Below the pieces are notes generated by a model. The model ran no database searches. It was not told the DNA's origin and worked only from the letters and a program-made list of their open reading frames with translations. Of a stretch of DNA of 6,169 nucleotides, positions 1-6,169 are shown piece after piece (positions within the stretch are counted from its first letter, which is position 1; each line of letters starts with the position of its first letter). The stretch is from Alphaproteobacteria bacterium (GTDB lineage: Bacteria; Pseudomonadota; Alphaproteobacteria; UBA11222). The position numbers were made by a program, and so were the translations under genes. The DNA lies in assembly GCA_003454415.1 (NCBI GenBank), contig DMKG01000233.1, positions 1 through 6,169 of the forward strand, in the 5' to 3' direction.

Positions 1-768
1 ACCGCGCTGCTGGAAAGCCTGGAGGGCAAGAAGGGGCAGCCGCGCCTCAAGCCGCCATTTCCCGCCAATATGGGGCTGTATGGCTGTCCGACGACGGTCA
101 ACAATGTGGAAAGCATTGCGGTTTCCCCTACCATTCTGCGGCGGGGCGCCGCCTGGTTTCAGGGATTCGGTCGGCCCAACAATTCCGGCACCAAGGTCTA
201 TTGCATTTCCGGTCATGTAAACACGCCGTGCAATGTGGAAGAGGCGATGAGCATTCCTCTGCGCGAACTGATCGAAAAGCATGCGGGCGGCGTGCGCGGC
301 GGGTGGGATAACCTGCTGGCGGTCATTCCCGGCGGGTCCAGCGTGCCGATGATCCCCAAATCCATTTGCGACACGGTGCTGATGGACTTTGACGCGCTGA
401 AGGAGGTGCGCTCGGGCCTGGGCACGGCGGCCGTCATCGTCATGGACAAGTCCACCGATCTGATCAAGGCGATCGCGCGGCTTTCGGCCTTTTACAAACA
501 TGAAAGCTGCGGCCAGTGCACGCCCTGCCGCGAAGGCACGGGCTGGATGTGGCGGGTGATGGAGCGCATGGTGAAAGGCGATGCGGAGATTGAGGAAATC
601 GACATGCTGCTGGATGTCAGTACGCGGATCGAGGGGCATACGATCTGCGCCCTCGGCGATGCGGCGGCCTGGCCCATTCAGGGGCTGATCCGCCATTTCC
701 GTCCGCTGATGGAACAGCGCATTGCGGATAACCGGGGACGGCGCGCCGGCCCCATTGCGGCGGAATGA
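1..768 (+). CDS. nuoF: NADH-quinone oxidoreductase subunit F (NuoF), 5'-truncated by window edge
   Basis: This is the NADH-oxidising subunit of complex I, in the cytoplasmic N module; it binds NADH, FMN and the [4Fe-4S] cluster N3. The frame is open from base 1, so 255 C-terminal residues are seen of a family length of roughly 430. The window begins just inside the conserved [10 protein letters not shown] block, so most of the FMN/NADH-binding domain is lost upstream. Visible in order (fragment numbering) are the PTTVNNVES block at about 30-38, an SLBB-type region at about 63-120, and the N3 ligands C170, C173 and C176 in ESCGQCTPC, followed by C216 in HTICALGD. The 40-residue spacing to the fourth Cys is as expected. 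A short tail, RRAGPIAAE, follows the conserved HFRP end. The stop TGA (766-768) overlaps the nuoG start as ATGA, which suggests translational coupling. Identification is secure; truncation is due to the window edge, not gene decay. Confidence 0.98.
   Translation, partial: TALLESLEGKKGQPRLKPPFPANMGLYGCPTTVNNVESIAVSPTILRRGAAWFQGFGRPNNSGTKVYCISGHVNTPCNVEEAMSIPLRELIEKHAGGVRGGWDNLLAVIPGGSSVPMIPKSICDTVLMDFDALKEVRSGLGTAAVIVMDKSTDLIKAIARLSAFYKHESCGQCTPCREGTGWMWRVMERMVKGDAEIEEIDMLLDVSTRIEGHTICALGDAAAWPIQGLIRHFRPLMEQRIADNRGRRAGPIAAE
759..764 (+). promoter_or_regulatory. Candidate nuoG ribosome binding site (GGCGGA)
   Basis: GGCGGA, inside the last codons of nuoF, is the only Shine-Dalgarno-like purine run near the nuoG start. 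It lies 6 nt before ATG 771 but directly abuts ATG 765. Spacing therefore favours initiation at 771, unless ribosomes terminating on nuoF restart at the overlapping ATGA. The match to the anti-SD is modest. Confidence 0.4.
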
Positions 769-2837
769 TCATGCCGAAACTGACCGTTGACGGAATCGAA
801 ATAGAAATCGAACCCGGGGCCAATCTCCTGCAAGCCTGTGAGGCCGCGGGCAAGGAAATCCCCCGTTTCTGCTACCACGAGCGTCTTTCCATCGCTGGCA
901 ATTGCCGGATGTGTCTGGTTGAGGTGGAGGGCGGACCGCCCAAACCGGTGGCGAGCTGCGCCATGCCCGTAGCAGACAAGATGGTGGTGCATACCGATTC
1001 CCCCATGGTGAGAAAGGCCCGCGAAGGGGCGATGGAGTTTCTGCTTGCCAATCATCCCCTCGATTGCCCGATCTGCGATCAGGGCGGGGAATGCGATTTA
1101 CAGGACCAGGCCATGGGCTATGGCGCGGGGCGTTCGCGCTATCTGGAAAACAAGCGCGCGGTAGAAGACAAATATATGGGGCCGCTGATCAAGACAGTGA
1201 TGACGCGCTGCATTCATTGCACGCGGTGTGTGCGTTTCACTACCGAGATCGCGGGGATTTCCGAACTTGGCGCCACCGGACGCGGCGAGGATATGGAGAT
1301 CACCACCTATCTGGAGCAGGCGGTCACTTCCGAGCTATCCGGCAATGTGATCGATCTGTGCCCGGTTGGCGCGCTCACCTCGAAGCCCTATGCTTTTCGG
1401 GCGCGCCCCTGGGAATTGCGCAAGACTGAAACCGTGGATGTGATGGATGCGGTGGGCTCCAACATCCGTGTGGATGTGCGCAATACCCAGGTGATGCGGA
1501 TTCTTCCGGTCAATAATGACGATGTGAACGAGGAATGGATTTCCGACAAGACCCGTTTCATATGGGACGGGTTGCGGCGTCAGCGTCTCGATACCCCCTA
1601 TATTCGGGAAGGCGGCAAACTCCGCGCTGCGGAATGGGGAGAGGCGCTCGCGCTGGTGGCGCAAAAGATGAAGGCGTCACAGCCGGCGCGTATGGCCGCG
1701 ATCGCGGGCGATCTCGCTTGCGGAGAATCCATGATGGCGCTCAAGGATCTGTGGGACCGGCTTGGAAGCCCGCATCTGGATTGCCGCCAGGATGGCGCAA
1801 GGATTGGCGGGGGGGAGCGTGGCGATTATCTCTTCAATTCGGGTTTCGCCGGGATAGAACAGGCGGATGCGCTGTTGCTGATCGGATGCAATCCGCGCTG
1901 GGACGCCGCGGTCGTCAACGCCCGCATCGTACAGCGTGCGCGTCACGGCAATTTCCAGGCCGCCAGCATCGGCGCGCCGTTTGACAATAATTTTCCCTGC
2001 AGCCATCTGGGGGCGGGGCCGGGCGCCTTGCGGGAACTGGCGCAAGGCGGCCATCCTTTCACCTCTGTCCTGCAGCAGGCGAAACACCCGATGGTGATTA
2101 CCGGCATGGGGGCGCTGGCCCGTCCCGATGGCGGAGCGGTGCTGGCCCTGGCCCGGCAATTGGCGGAAAAGGTGGGCGCGCTGGGCCAGGAATGGAACGG
2201 CTTCAACGTGCTGCATACGGCGGCGGCGCGTGTGGCGGGACTTGATCTCGGCCTTTTGCCAGGGACTGAGGGGATGGACGTTCCGGCCATGCTGGAGGCG
2301 GCGAAATCCGGCGCGATCGATCTCCTCTATCTTCTGGGGGCGGACGAACTGGATCTGAACGGTCTGGGTAAGACATTTGTCGTTTATCAGGGCCATCATG
2401 GGGATGCGGGGGCGCACCGCGCTGATGTCATCCTGCCCGGCGTCGCTTATACGGAGAAAAACGGAATATATGTGAATAGCGAAGGACGGGTGCAGCTAGG
2501 AGTGCAAGCGGCATTCCCGCCTGGCGCTGCGCGGGAGGACTGGAAGATTCTGCGCGCCCTGTCTGACGCGGTGGGAATGACCCTGCCTTATGATTCCCTT
2601 GACGCCCTGCGCGCGCGCATGATCGAGGCGGCGCCGCATTTCAGCAATGTCGGGGTGGCGCAGCGCGCCCGGGTTTCTCCGCTGACTGATCCGGGGGAAA
2701 CCGGGGATGCGCCTTTCAAAACCGCCATTGCGGATTTCTATTTCACCAATCCGGTCGCCCGCGCCTCCGCCATTATGGCGGAATGCAGCGCGCTGGCCAA
2801 TGAGATGAAGAAGAAGGCGGTCCGCGCCCATGGTTGA
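765..2837 (+). CDS. nuoG: NADH-quinone oxidoreductase subunit G (NuoG)
   Basis: This is the large iron-sulfur subunit of the peripheral arm; it carries electrons from NuoF towards NuoI. It is full length at 690 residues. The N-terminal [2Fe-2S] domain has N1b ligands C36, C47, C50 and C65. The His-Cys3 cluster N5 has H97, C101, C104 and C110 ([14 protein letters not shown]). Cluster N4 has C149, C152, C155 and C199 (RCIHCTRC and LCPVGAL). From about 215 onward there is a molybdopterin-oxidoreductase-like domain, which in complex I is structural and binds no Mo cofactor. It ends with the conserved [11 protein letters not shown] and MAECSALA blocks near 658-678. No Cys motif for the optional N7 cluster is seen after residue 220, as in most alphaproteobacterial and mitochondrial homologues. 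The start is uncertain by two codons: ATG 765 gives MIMPKL and ATG 771 gives MPKL, and numbering here is from 765. The 3' end overlaps nuoH by 8 nt. Confidence 0.98.
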   Translation: MIMPKLTVDGIEIEIEPGANLLQACEAAGKEIPRFCYHERLSIAGNCRMCLVEVEGGPPKPVASCAMPVADKMVVHTDSPMVRKAREGAMEFLLANHPLDCPICDQGGECDLQDQAMGYGAGRSRYLENKRAVEDKYMGPLIKTVMTRCIHCTRCVRFTTEIAGISELGATGRGEDMEITTYLEQAVTSELSGNVIDLCPVGALTSKPYAFRARPWELRKTETVDVMDAVGSNIRVDVRNTQVMRILPVNNDDVNEEWISDKTRFIWDGLRRQRLDTPYIREGGKLRAAEWGEALALVAQKMKASQPARMAAIAGDLACGESMMALKDLWDRLGSPHLDCRQDGARIGGGERGDYLFNSGFAGIEQADALLLIGCNPRWDAAVVNARIVQRARHGNFQAASIGAPFDNNFPCSHLGAGPGALRELAQGGHPFTSVLQQAKHPMVITGMGALARPDGGAVLALARQLAEKVGALGQEWNGFNVLHTAAARVAGLDLGLLPGTEGMDVPAMLEAAKSGAIDLLYLLGADELDLNGLGKTFVVYQGHHGDAGAHRADVILPGVAYTEKNGIYVNSEGRVQLGVQAAFPPGAAREDWKILRALSDAVGMTLPYDSLDALRARMIEAAPHFSNVGVAQRARVSPLTDPGETGDAPFKTAIADFYFTNPVARASAIMAECSALANEMKKKAVRAHG
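2811..2817 (+). promoter_or_regulatory. Candidate nuoH ribosome binding site (AAGAAGG)
   Basis: AAGAAGG, within the Lys-rich 3' end of nuoG, is the nearest Shine-Dalgarno-like run to the nuoH ATG at 2830. The 12-nt spacing is longer than ideal, so nuoH translation probably relies partly on coupling to nuoG through the 8-nt overlap. Confidence 0.4.
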
Positions 2838-3846
2838 ATGGAATGCACTCTGGGAAGGTTATGGCTGGCCGCTGACGGTTATCATCGGGCAAATCCTGCT
2901 GGTGGCGGTCGGGGTGCTGGTGTCGCTGGCGTTTCTGCTGCTGGCGGACCGAAAAATCTGGGCGGCCGTGCAATTGCGGCGGGGACCCAACGTGGTGGGG
3001 CCCTTTGGGCTGCTGCAATCCTTTGCGGATTTCTTCAAATTCGCGCTGAAAGAAATCATCATTCCCGACGGGGCCAATAAAGGGGTGTTCCTTCTGGCGC
3101 CCCTGATCACCTTCGTGCTGGCGTTCATCGCGTGGGCGGTCATTCCGTTCGCCGACGGGTGGGTTATATCCGACATCAATGTCGGCATTCTCTATATCTT
3201 CGCGATTTCCTCGCTCGGGGTATATGGCATCGTGATGGGGGGATGGGCGTCAAACTCCAAATATCCCTTTCTGGGGAGTTTGCGATCCGCGGCGCAAATG
3301 GTCTCTTATGAAGTATCCATCGGCTTCGTGATGGTGACGGTGCTGCTCTGCGCGGGGTCGCTCAATCTGAGTGAAATTGTGCGGGCGCAGAAAAACATCT
3401 GGTTCTTCATTCCCCTGTTTCCCATGTTCGTGATCTTTCTCGTATCGGCGCTGGCGGAGACCAACCGTCCGCCCTTTGATCTGGCGGAAGCGGAATCGGA
3501 ACTGGTGGCGGGTTATCAGACGGAATATTCCTCGACGCCATTTCTGCTGTTCATGATCGGGGAATATCTGAATATCGTGCTGATGTGCGCGATGACAGTG
3601 ATCCTTTTTCTCGGCGGCTGGCTGCCGCCCTTCGATATGGCGCCCTTCACCTATGTGCCGGAGATCGTCTGGTTCATTCTGAAAATTCTTCTGGTGTTCT
3701 TTTTCTTCGCCATGGTGAAGGCGTTCGTGCCACGTTACCGTTACGATCAGTTGATGCGGCTTGGATGGAAGGTGTTCCTGCCCTTTTCGCTGGTCTGGGT
3801 CGTGGTGACGGCGGGGGTGCTGACCGCCTTCGATCTTGCGCCCTGA
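2830..3846 (+). CDS. nuoH: NADH-quinone oxidoreductase subunit H (NuoH)
   Basis: This is the inner-membrane subunit that joins the peripheral and membrane arms and forms much of the quinone-access channel (homologue of mitochondrial ND1). It is full length at 338 residues, with about eight hydrophobic segments near 15-38, 87-108, 118-138, 158-178, 189-209, 237-264, 276-299 and 315-334. Family signatures are present: [17 protein letters not shown] at 41-57, then the charged cytoplasmic loop [18 protein letters not shown] at 209-226 followed by GYQTEYS, and [14 protein letters not shown] at 301-314. The acidic loop at 209-234 lies at the quinone chamber in solved complexes and is linked to redox-proton coupling. 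The ATG lies inside the end of nuoG (8-nt overlap). This start keeps the usual short N-terminus before TM1. Confidence 0.98.
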   Translation: MVEWNALWEGYGWPLTVIIGQILLVAVGVLVSLAFLLLADRKIWAAVQLRRGPNVVGPFGLLQSFADFFKFALKEIIIPDGANKGVFLLAPLITFVLAFIAWAVIPFADGWVISDINVGILYIFAISSLGVYGIVMGGWASNSKYPFLGSLRSAAQMVSYEVSIGFVMVTVLLCAGSLNLSEIVRAQKNIWFFIPLFPMFVIFLVSALAETNRPPFDLAEAESELVAGYQTEYSSTPFLLFMIGEYLNIVLMCAMTVILFLGGWLPPFDMAPFTYVPEIVWFILKILLVFFFFAMVKAFVPRYRYDQLMRLGWKVFLPFSLVWVVVTAGVLTAFDLAP

Positions 3847-3847
3847 A

Positions 3848-3853
3848 AGGAAG
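3848..3853 (+). promoter_or_regulatory. Ribosome binding site for nuoI (AGGAAG)
   Basis: AGGAAG, within AAAGGAAG, overlaps the region just after the nuoH stop codon and lies 6 nt before the nuoI ATG. Sequence and spacing are close to a consensus Shine-Dalgarno, and this fixes the nuoI start at 3860. Confidence 0.75.
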
Positions 3854-3859
3854 TGACGC

Positions 3860-4351
3860 ATGGGATTTTTTGACCGCACCGCCCGTTCCCTGTTGCTGGG
3901 AGAGTTTGTGTCCAGCTTCTGGCTGGCGCTCAAATATTTCGTCAAGCCCAAAGCGACAGTGAATTACCCTTACGAAAAGGGTCCGATTTCACCCAGATTC
4001 CGGGGGGAGCATGCGTTGCGCCGTTACCCCAACGGGGAGGAGCGCTGCATCGCGTGCAAATTATGTGAGGCCATCTGCCCCGCCCAGGCGATCACCATCG
4101 AAGCCGCGCCGCGACAGGAGGATGGCGTACGCCGCACGACGCGCTATGACATCGATATGACTAAATGCATCTACTGCGGCTTCTGTCAGGAAGCCTGCCC
4201 AGTGGACGCGATTGTCGAAGGGCCGAATTTCGAATTCGCTGTGGAGACCCGCGAGGAACTTTTGTATGACAAGGAGCGGCTGCTTTCGAATGGCGACCGC
4301 TGGGAATACGAGATTTCCAAAAATATCGAACTGGATGCGCCTTACCGTTAA
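3860..4351 (+). CDS. nuoI: NADH-quinone oxidoreductase subunit I (NuoI)
   Basis: This is the peripheral-arm ferredoxin-type subunit (homologue of mitochondrial TYKY/NDUFS8). It passes electrons from NuoG through clusters N6a and N6b towards N2 in NuoB. It is full length at 163 residues, typical for alphaproteobacteria. The N-terminal part, including [13 protein letters not shown] (18-30), is the membrane-surface helix region that docks on the membrane arm. Two classic CxxCxxCxxxCP motifs follow: C63, C66, C69, C73 ([12 protein letters not shown]) and C103, C106, C109, C113 ([12 protein letters not shown]). The fourth Cys of each motif ligates the other cluster, as in 8Fe ferredoxins. All eight ligands are present. 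The C-terminus ([16 protein letters not shown], 134-149) matches the family. The gene starts 13 nt after nuoH and has the best ribosome binding site in the window. Confidence 0.98.
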   Translation: MGFFDRTARSLLLGEFVSSFWLALKYFVKPKATVNYPYEKGPISPRFRGEHALRRYPNGEERCIACKLCEAICPAQAITIEAAPRQEDGVRRTTRYDIDMTKCIYCGFCQEACPVDAIVEGPNFEFAVETREELLYDKERLLSNGDRWEYEISKNIELDAPYR

Positions 4352-4393
4352 GGGACGGGTGAGGCGGGACCGAGGGGAAAAGGGGACTAGGGG
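4352..4393 (+). promoter_or_regulatory. G-tract-rich nuoI-nuoJ spacer with nuoJ ribosome binding site; candidate G-quadruplex
   Basis: The 44-nt gap between nuoI and nuoJ is the longest non-coding stretch in the window. On the mRNA-like strand it holds six G-tracts: 4352-4354, 4357-4359, 4366-4368, 4374-4377, 4382-4385 and 4390-4393. The linkers between them are 2, 6, 5, 4 and 4 nt. This satisfies the usual G3+N1-7 quadruplex pattern with tracts to spare. The last tract (AGGGG, 4389-4393) is also the nearest Shine-Dalgarno to the nuoJ ATG, only 2 nt away. The tract at 4382-4385 and the one at 4374-4377 are other possible SD elements at 10 and 18 nt. A quadruplex here could limit nuoJ translation, or the region may simply be a redundant purine-rich RBS. 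Function is inference. Confidence 0.5.
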
Positions 4394-4395
4394 AT

Positions 4396-5007
4396 ATGAT
4401 TGTTCAGGCGCTGGCGTTTTACCTGTTCGCAGCGGTATTGACCGCCGCTGCGCTGATGGTGGTCATCGCGCGCAATCCCGTGCATTCGGTGCTGTTTCTG
4501 ATCCTCGCCTTTTTTAACGCCGCGGGCCTGTTTGTGCTGCTTGGCGCGGAGTTTGTGGCGATGATCCTGGTCATCGTCTATGTGGGCGCCGTGGCGGTGC
4601 TGTTCATGTTCGTGGTGATGATGCTGGACATAGATTTTGTAGAGTTGCGCCAGGGCTTTCTGAATTACCTGCCGGCCGGTTTGCTGGTCGGCTTTGTTCT
4701 GGTGATGGAGCTGATTCTCGTGGTGGGCGCGGGGAGCATGAACGCCGGAGCGCCCCAAACCGCTGTTCCCGCAGCGCCGCCTGAGGGAATGACCAATACC
4801 GAGGCGCTGGGGCGCATTCTCTATACGGATTACGCCTATCTGTTTCAGGTGGCGGGGCTTATTCTGCTGGCGGCGATGATTGGCGCGATCGTGCTGACCC
4901 TGCGCGCCCGCGAAGGGGTCCGCAGGCAGGTGATTGCGGATCAGATCGCGCGTACTCCTGCGCTGGGGATGGAGCTCAAGGACGTGAAACCAGGGCAGGG
5001 GATCTAG
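4396..5007 (+). CDS. nuoJ: NADH-quinone oxidoreductase subunit J (NuoJ)
   Basis: This is a small inner-membrane subunit (homologue of mitochondrial ND6) between NuoH and NuoK, taking part in the coupling path from the quinone site to the proton pumps. It is 203 residues with about five hydrophobic segments near 4-24, 31-50, 53-77, 92-112 and 147-170. The RNPVHSVLF block (26-34) and the TM3 stretch [20 protein letters not shown] (51-70) are the strongest family signatures; TM3 of this family contains a pi-bulge that switches conformation during turnover. A Pro/Ala-rich loop at about 113-135 joins TM4 and TM5. A polar C-terminal tail follows TM5 (about 171-203). No alternative in-frame start lies upstream before a stop at 4360. 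The RBS is embedded in the G-tract spacer. Confidence 0.96.
   Translation: MIVQALAFYLFAAVLTAAALMVVIARNPVHSVLFLILAFFNAAGLFVLLGAEFVAMILVIVYVGAVAVLFMFVVMMLDIDFVELRQGFLNYLPAGLLVGFVLVMELILVVGAGSMNAGAPQTAVPAAPPEGMTNTEALGRILYTDYAYLFQVAGLILLAAMIGAIVLTLRAREGVRRQVIADQIARTPALGMELKDVKPGQGI
4997..5001 (+). promoter_or_regulatory. Ribosome binding site for nuoK (AGGGG)
   Basis: AGGGG in the last codons of nuoJ lies 10 nt before the nuoK ATG at 5012. It straddles the approach to the nuoJ TAG (5005-5007), so the two genes are probably translationally coupled. Confidence 0.55.
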
Positions 5008-5011
5008 AACC

Positions 5012-5320
5012 ATGGTAATCGGTCTCACCCATTATCTCACCTTGGCGGCCATCGTGTTCGCCATCGGCGTGCTGGGCATATTTATCAACCGCAAGAACAT
5101 CATTGTTATTCTGATGTCGGTGGAATTGATTCTGCTGTCGGTGAACATCAACCTGGTGGCGTTCTCGGCATTTCTGCATGATCTGACCGGTCAGGTGTTT
5201 ACCCTTTTCGTGCTGACTGTGGCGGCGGCGGAGGCCGCCATTGGTCTCGCCATTCTGGTGGTGTATTACCGCAATAGCGGCACCATCGCCGTTGAAGACA
5301 TTAATCTGATGAGGGGCTAA
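5012..5320 (+). CDS. nuoK: NADH-quinone oxidoreductase subunit K (NuoK)
   Basis: This is a small inner-membrane subunit (homologue of mitochondrial ND4L, related to MrpC) that packs against NuoJ and NuoN and carries part of the central proton-transfer axis. It is 102 residues, the usual length for alphaproteobacteria. There are three hydrophobic segments near 5-25, 29-50 and 62-86. The two membrane-embedded glutamates essential in the family are present: E38 in [10 protein letters not shown] and E74 in [11 protein letters not shown], corresponding to E. coli NuoK E36 and E72. The C-terminus [10 protein letters not shown] (93-102) is the typical ending. The gene starts 4 nt after nuoJ. Confidence 0.98.
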   Translation: MVIGLTHYLTLAAIVFAIGVLGIFINRKNIIVILMSVELILLSVNINLVAFSAFLHDLTGQVFTLFVLTVAAAEAAIGLAILVVYYRNSGTIAVEDINLMRG

Positions 5321-5330
5321 GAAAAGCGGC

Positions 5331-6169
5331 ATGTATAGCGCGATTGTTTTCTTGCCCCTTATTGGCGCGATCATCGCGGGGGTGTTTGGCCGCTTCATCG
5401 GCCCGCGCGGCGCGCACCTGGTGACCTGCGGCGCGCTGATCGTGGCGGCGGCCCTTTCCTGCATCGCGCTGTATGAAGTGGGCTTCCTGCATCAGACCGC
5501 CCAGGTCCAGGTGCTCCGCTGGATCGACAGCGGGGCATTCGAAGTGGACTGGGCCCTGCGCATTGATACGCTGACTGCCGTAATGCTGGTCGTGGTGACG
5601 GGGGTTAGCGCCCTCGTGCATATCTATTCAATCGGTTATATGAGCCACGACCCGCACCAGCCGCGTTTCATGGCGTATCTTTCCCTGTTCACCTTCGCCA
5701 TGCTCATGCTGGTGACTTCAGATAACTTCCTGCAGCTATATTTTGGCTGGGAAGGGGTGGGGCTCGCCTCCTATCTGCTGATCGGCTTCTGGTACAATCG
5801 CCCCTCTGCAAACGCTGCGGCGATCAAGGCGTTTGTCGTGAACCGGGTTGGTGATTTCGGTTTCGCCATCGGCATCATGGCGATTTTCGTCGTGTTTGGA
5901 TCTGTCTCTTTTGACACGGTATTCGCCCAGGCGCCGGAAATGGCGGGCAAAACCTTCCAGTTCCTTTCCTGGCAGCCGGATATTCTGACCACGATCTGCC
6001 TGCTCCTGTTTGTAGGGGCAATGGGTAAATCGGCGCAGTTTTTTCTGCATACCTGGCTGCCGGACGCGATGGAGGGACCAACCCCTGTATCCGCCCTTAT
6101 CCATGCGGCGACCATGGTCACGGCTGGAGTGTTTCTTGTGGCGCGCTGCTCCCCGCTGTTCGAGTTCGC
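5331..6169 (+). CDS. nuoL: NADH-quinone oxidoreductase subunit L (NuoL), 3'-truncated by window edge
   Basis: This is the distal antiporter-like proton-pumping subunit of the membrane arm (homologue of mitochondrial ND5 and MrpA). The frame from ATG 5331 ([14 protein letters not shown]) runs open to the window end, giving 279 residues of a family length above 600. The missing part would include the second half-channel and the long lateral helix. About eight hydrophobic segments are visible, including ones near 3-23, 30-50, 77-100, 112-130, 166-190 and 250-272. Proton-path residues of the first half-channel are present: E141 in [14 protein letters not shown]175 in NRVGDFG, K233 in GAMGKSAQ and H258 in [11 protein letters not shown]141, K233 and H258 correspond to E. 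coli E144, K229 and H254. The [20 protein letters not shown] block (239-258) is the strongest family signature. The start lies 10 nt after nuoK and has no strong Shine-Dalgarno. The truncation is only the window edge. Confidence 0.97.
   Translation, partial: MYSAIVFLPLIGAIIAGVFGRFIGPRGAHLVTCGALIVAAALSCIALYEVGFLHQTAQVQVLRWIDSGAFEVDWALRIDTLTAVMLVVVTGVSALVHIYSIGYMSHDPHQPRFMAYLSLFTFAMLMLVTSDNFLQLYFGWEGVGLASYLLIGFWYNRPSANAAAIKAFVVNRVGDFGFAIGIMAIFVVFGSVSFDTVFAQAPEMAGKTFQFLSWQPDILTTICLLLFVGAMGKSAQFFLHTWLPDAMEGPTPVSALIHAATMVTAGVFLVARCSPLFEF

Noticed and set aside
748..768. A possible NuoF C-terminal extension as a new feature
   Set aside because: Only about ten residues follow the conserved end, and NuoF tails vary in length and sequence among species.
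1677..2417. An antisense open frame of 246 codons inside nuoG
   Set aside because: GC-rich codon bias depletes stops on the opposite strand. The translation shows no domain, and the + strand is clearly NuoG throughout.
3250..3951. An antisense open frame of 233 codons opposite nuoH and the start of nuoI
   Set aside because: Same artefact: a polar, His-rich and Arg-rich translation of the reverse of membrane-protein codons, spanning a gene boundary, with no family resemblance.
4387..5028. A long antisense open frame (213 codons) covering all of nuoJ
   Set aside because: Its product is extremely rich in His, Gln and Arg, which is what the complement of hydrophobic transmembrane codons yields in GC-rich DNA. 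It has no recognisable domain and lies wholly opposite a conserved gene.
5222..5240. A GC-rich inverted repeat (GGCGGC...GCCGCC) that could form a hairpin in nuoK
   Set aside because: It falls in the codons for the conserved AAAEAA stretch around the essential Glu74. Protein constraint explains it; there is no following T-run, so it is not a terminator.
1..6169. Search for a novel system, mobile element, CRISPR array, tRNA or inserted accessory gene in the operon
   Set aside because: The window is fully occupied by contiguous canonical nuo genes with gaps of at most 44 nt. No direct repeats, transposase fragments, RNA genes or foreign-looking composition were seen.

Overview
The window lies inside a nuo operon, the genes for the proton-translocating NADH:quinone oxidoreductase (respiratory complex I). 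All genes are on the + strand in the order nuoF (3' part), nuoG, nuoH, nuoI, nuoJ, nuoK, nuoL (5' part). Both ends of the window cut a gene. The order is the canonical one. The protein sequences look alphaproteobacterial and close to mitochondrial complex I: NuoG lacks the extra N7 cluster cysteines, NuoI is a short two-cluster ferredoxin, and NuoK and NuoG carry typical alphaproteobacterial blocks. The DNA is GC-rich with G/C-ending codons throughout, and no gene stands out as foreign. I cannot resolve the order or genus from this sequence alone.

Layout: 1-768 is the C-terminal 255 residues of NuoF (SLBB domain and N3 cluster). 765-2837 is NuoG (clusters N1b, N5, N4 and a degenerate molybdopterin-oxidoreductase-like domain). 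2830-3846 is NuoH, the membrane subunit that helps form the quinone chamber. 3860-4351 is NuoI (clusters N6a and N6b). 4396-5007 is NuoJ and 5012-5320 is NuoK, both small membrane subunits. 5331-6169 is the first 279 residues of NuoL, the distal antiporter-like proton pump. Junctions are tight: 4-nt and 8-nt overlaps at F/G and G/H, then gaps of 13, 44, 4 and 10 nt. No promoter or terminator is visible and none is expected mid-operon. No stretch longer than 44 nt is without a gene.

How they work together: electrons from NADH pass from the FMN in NuoF through N3 (NuoF), N1b/N4/N5 (NuoG) and N6a/N6b (NuoI) towards the quinone site at the NuoB/D/H interface. Quinone reduction is coupled to proton transfer through NuoH, J, K and the antiporter-like subunits, of which NuoL is the last.

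I found no new biological system here. The one local feature that the genes do not explain is the 44-nt nuoI-nuoJ spacer. It holds six evenly spaced G-tracts, the last of which also acts as the nuoJ Shine-Dalgarno sequence, so it is a candidate RNA or DNA G-quadruplex at a ribosome binding site. The other observations are minor.
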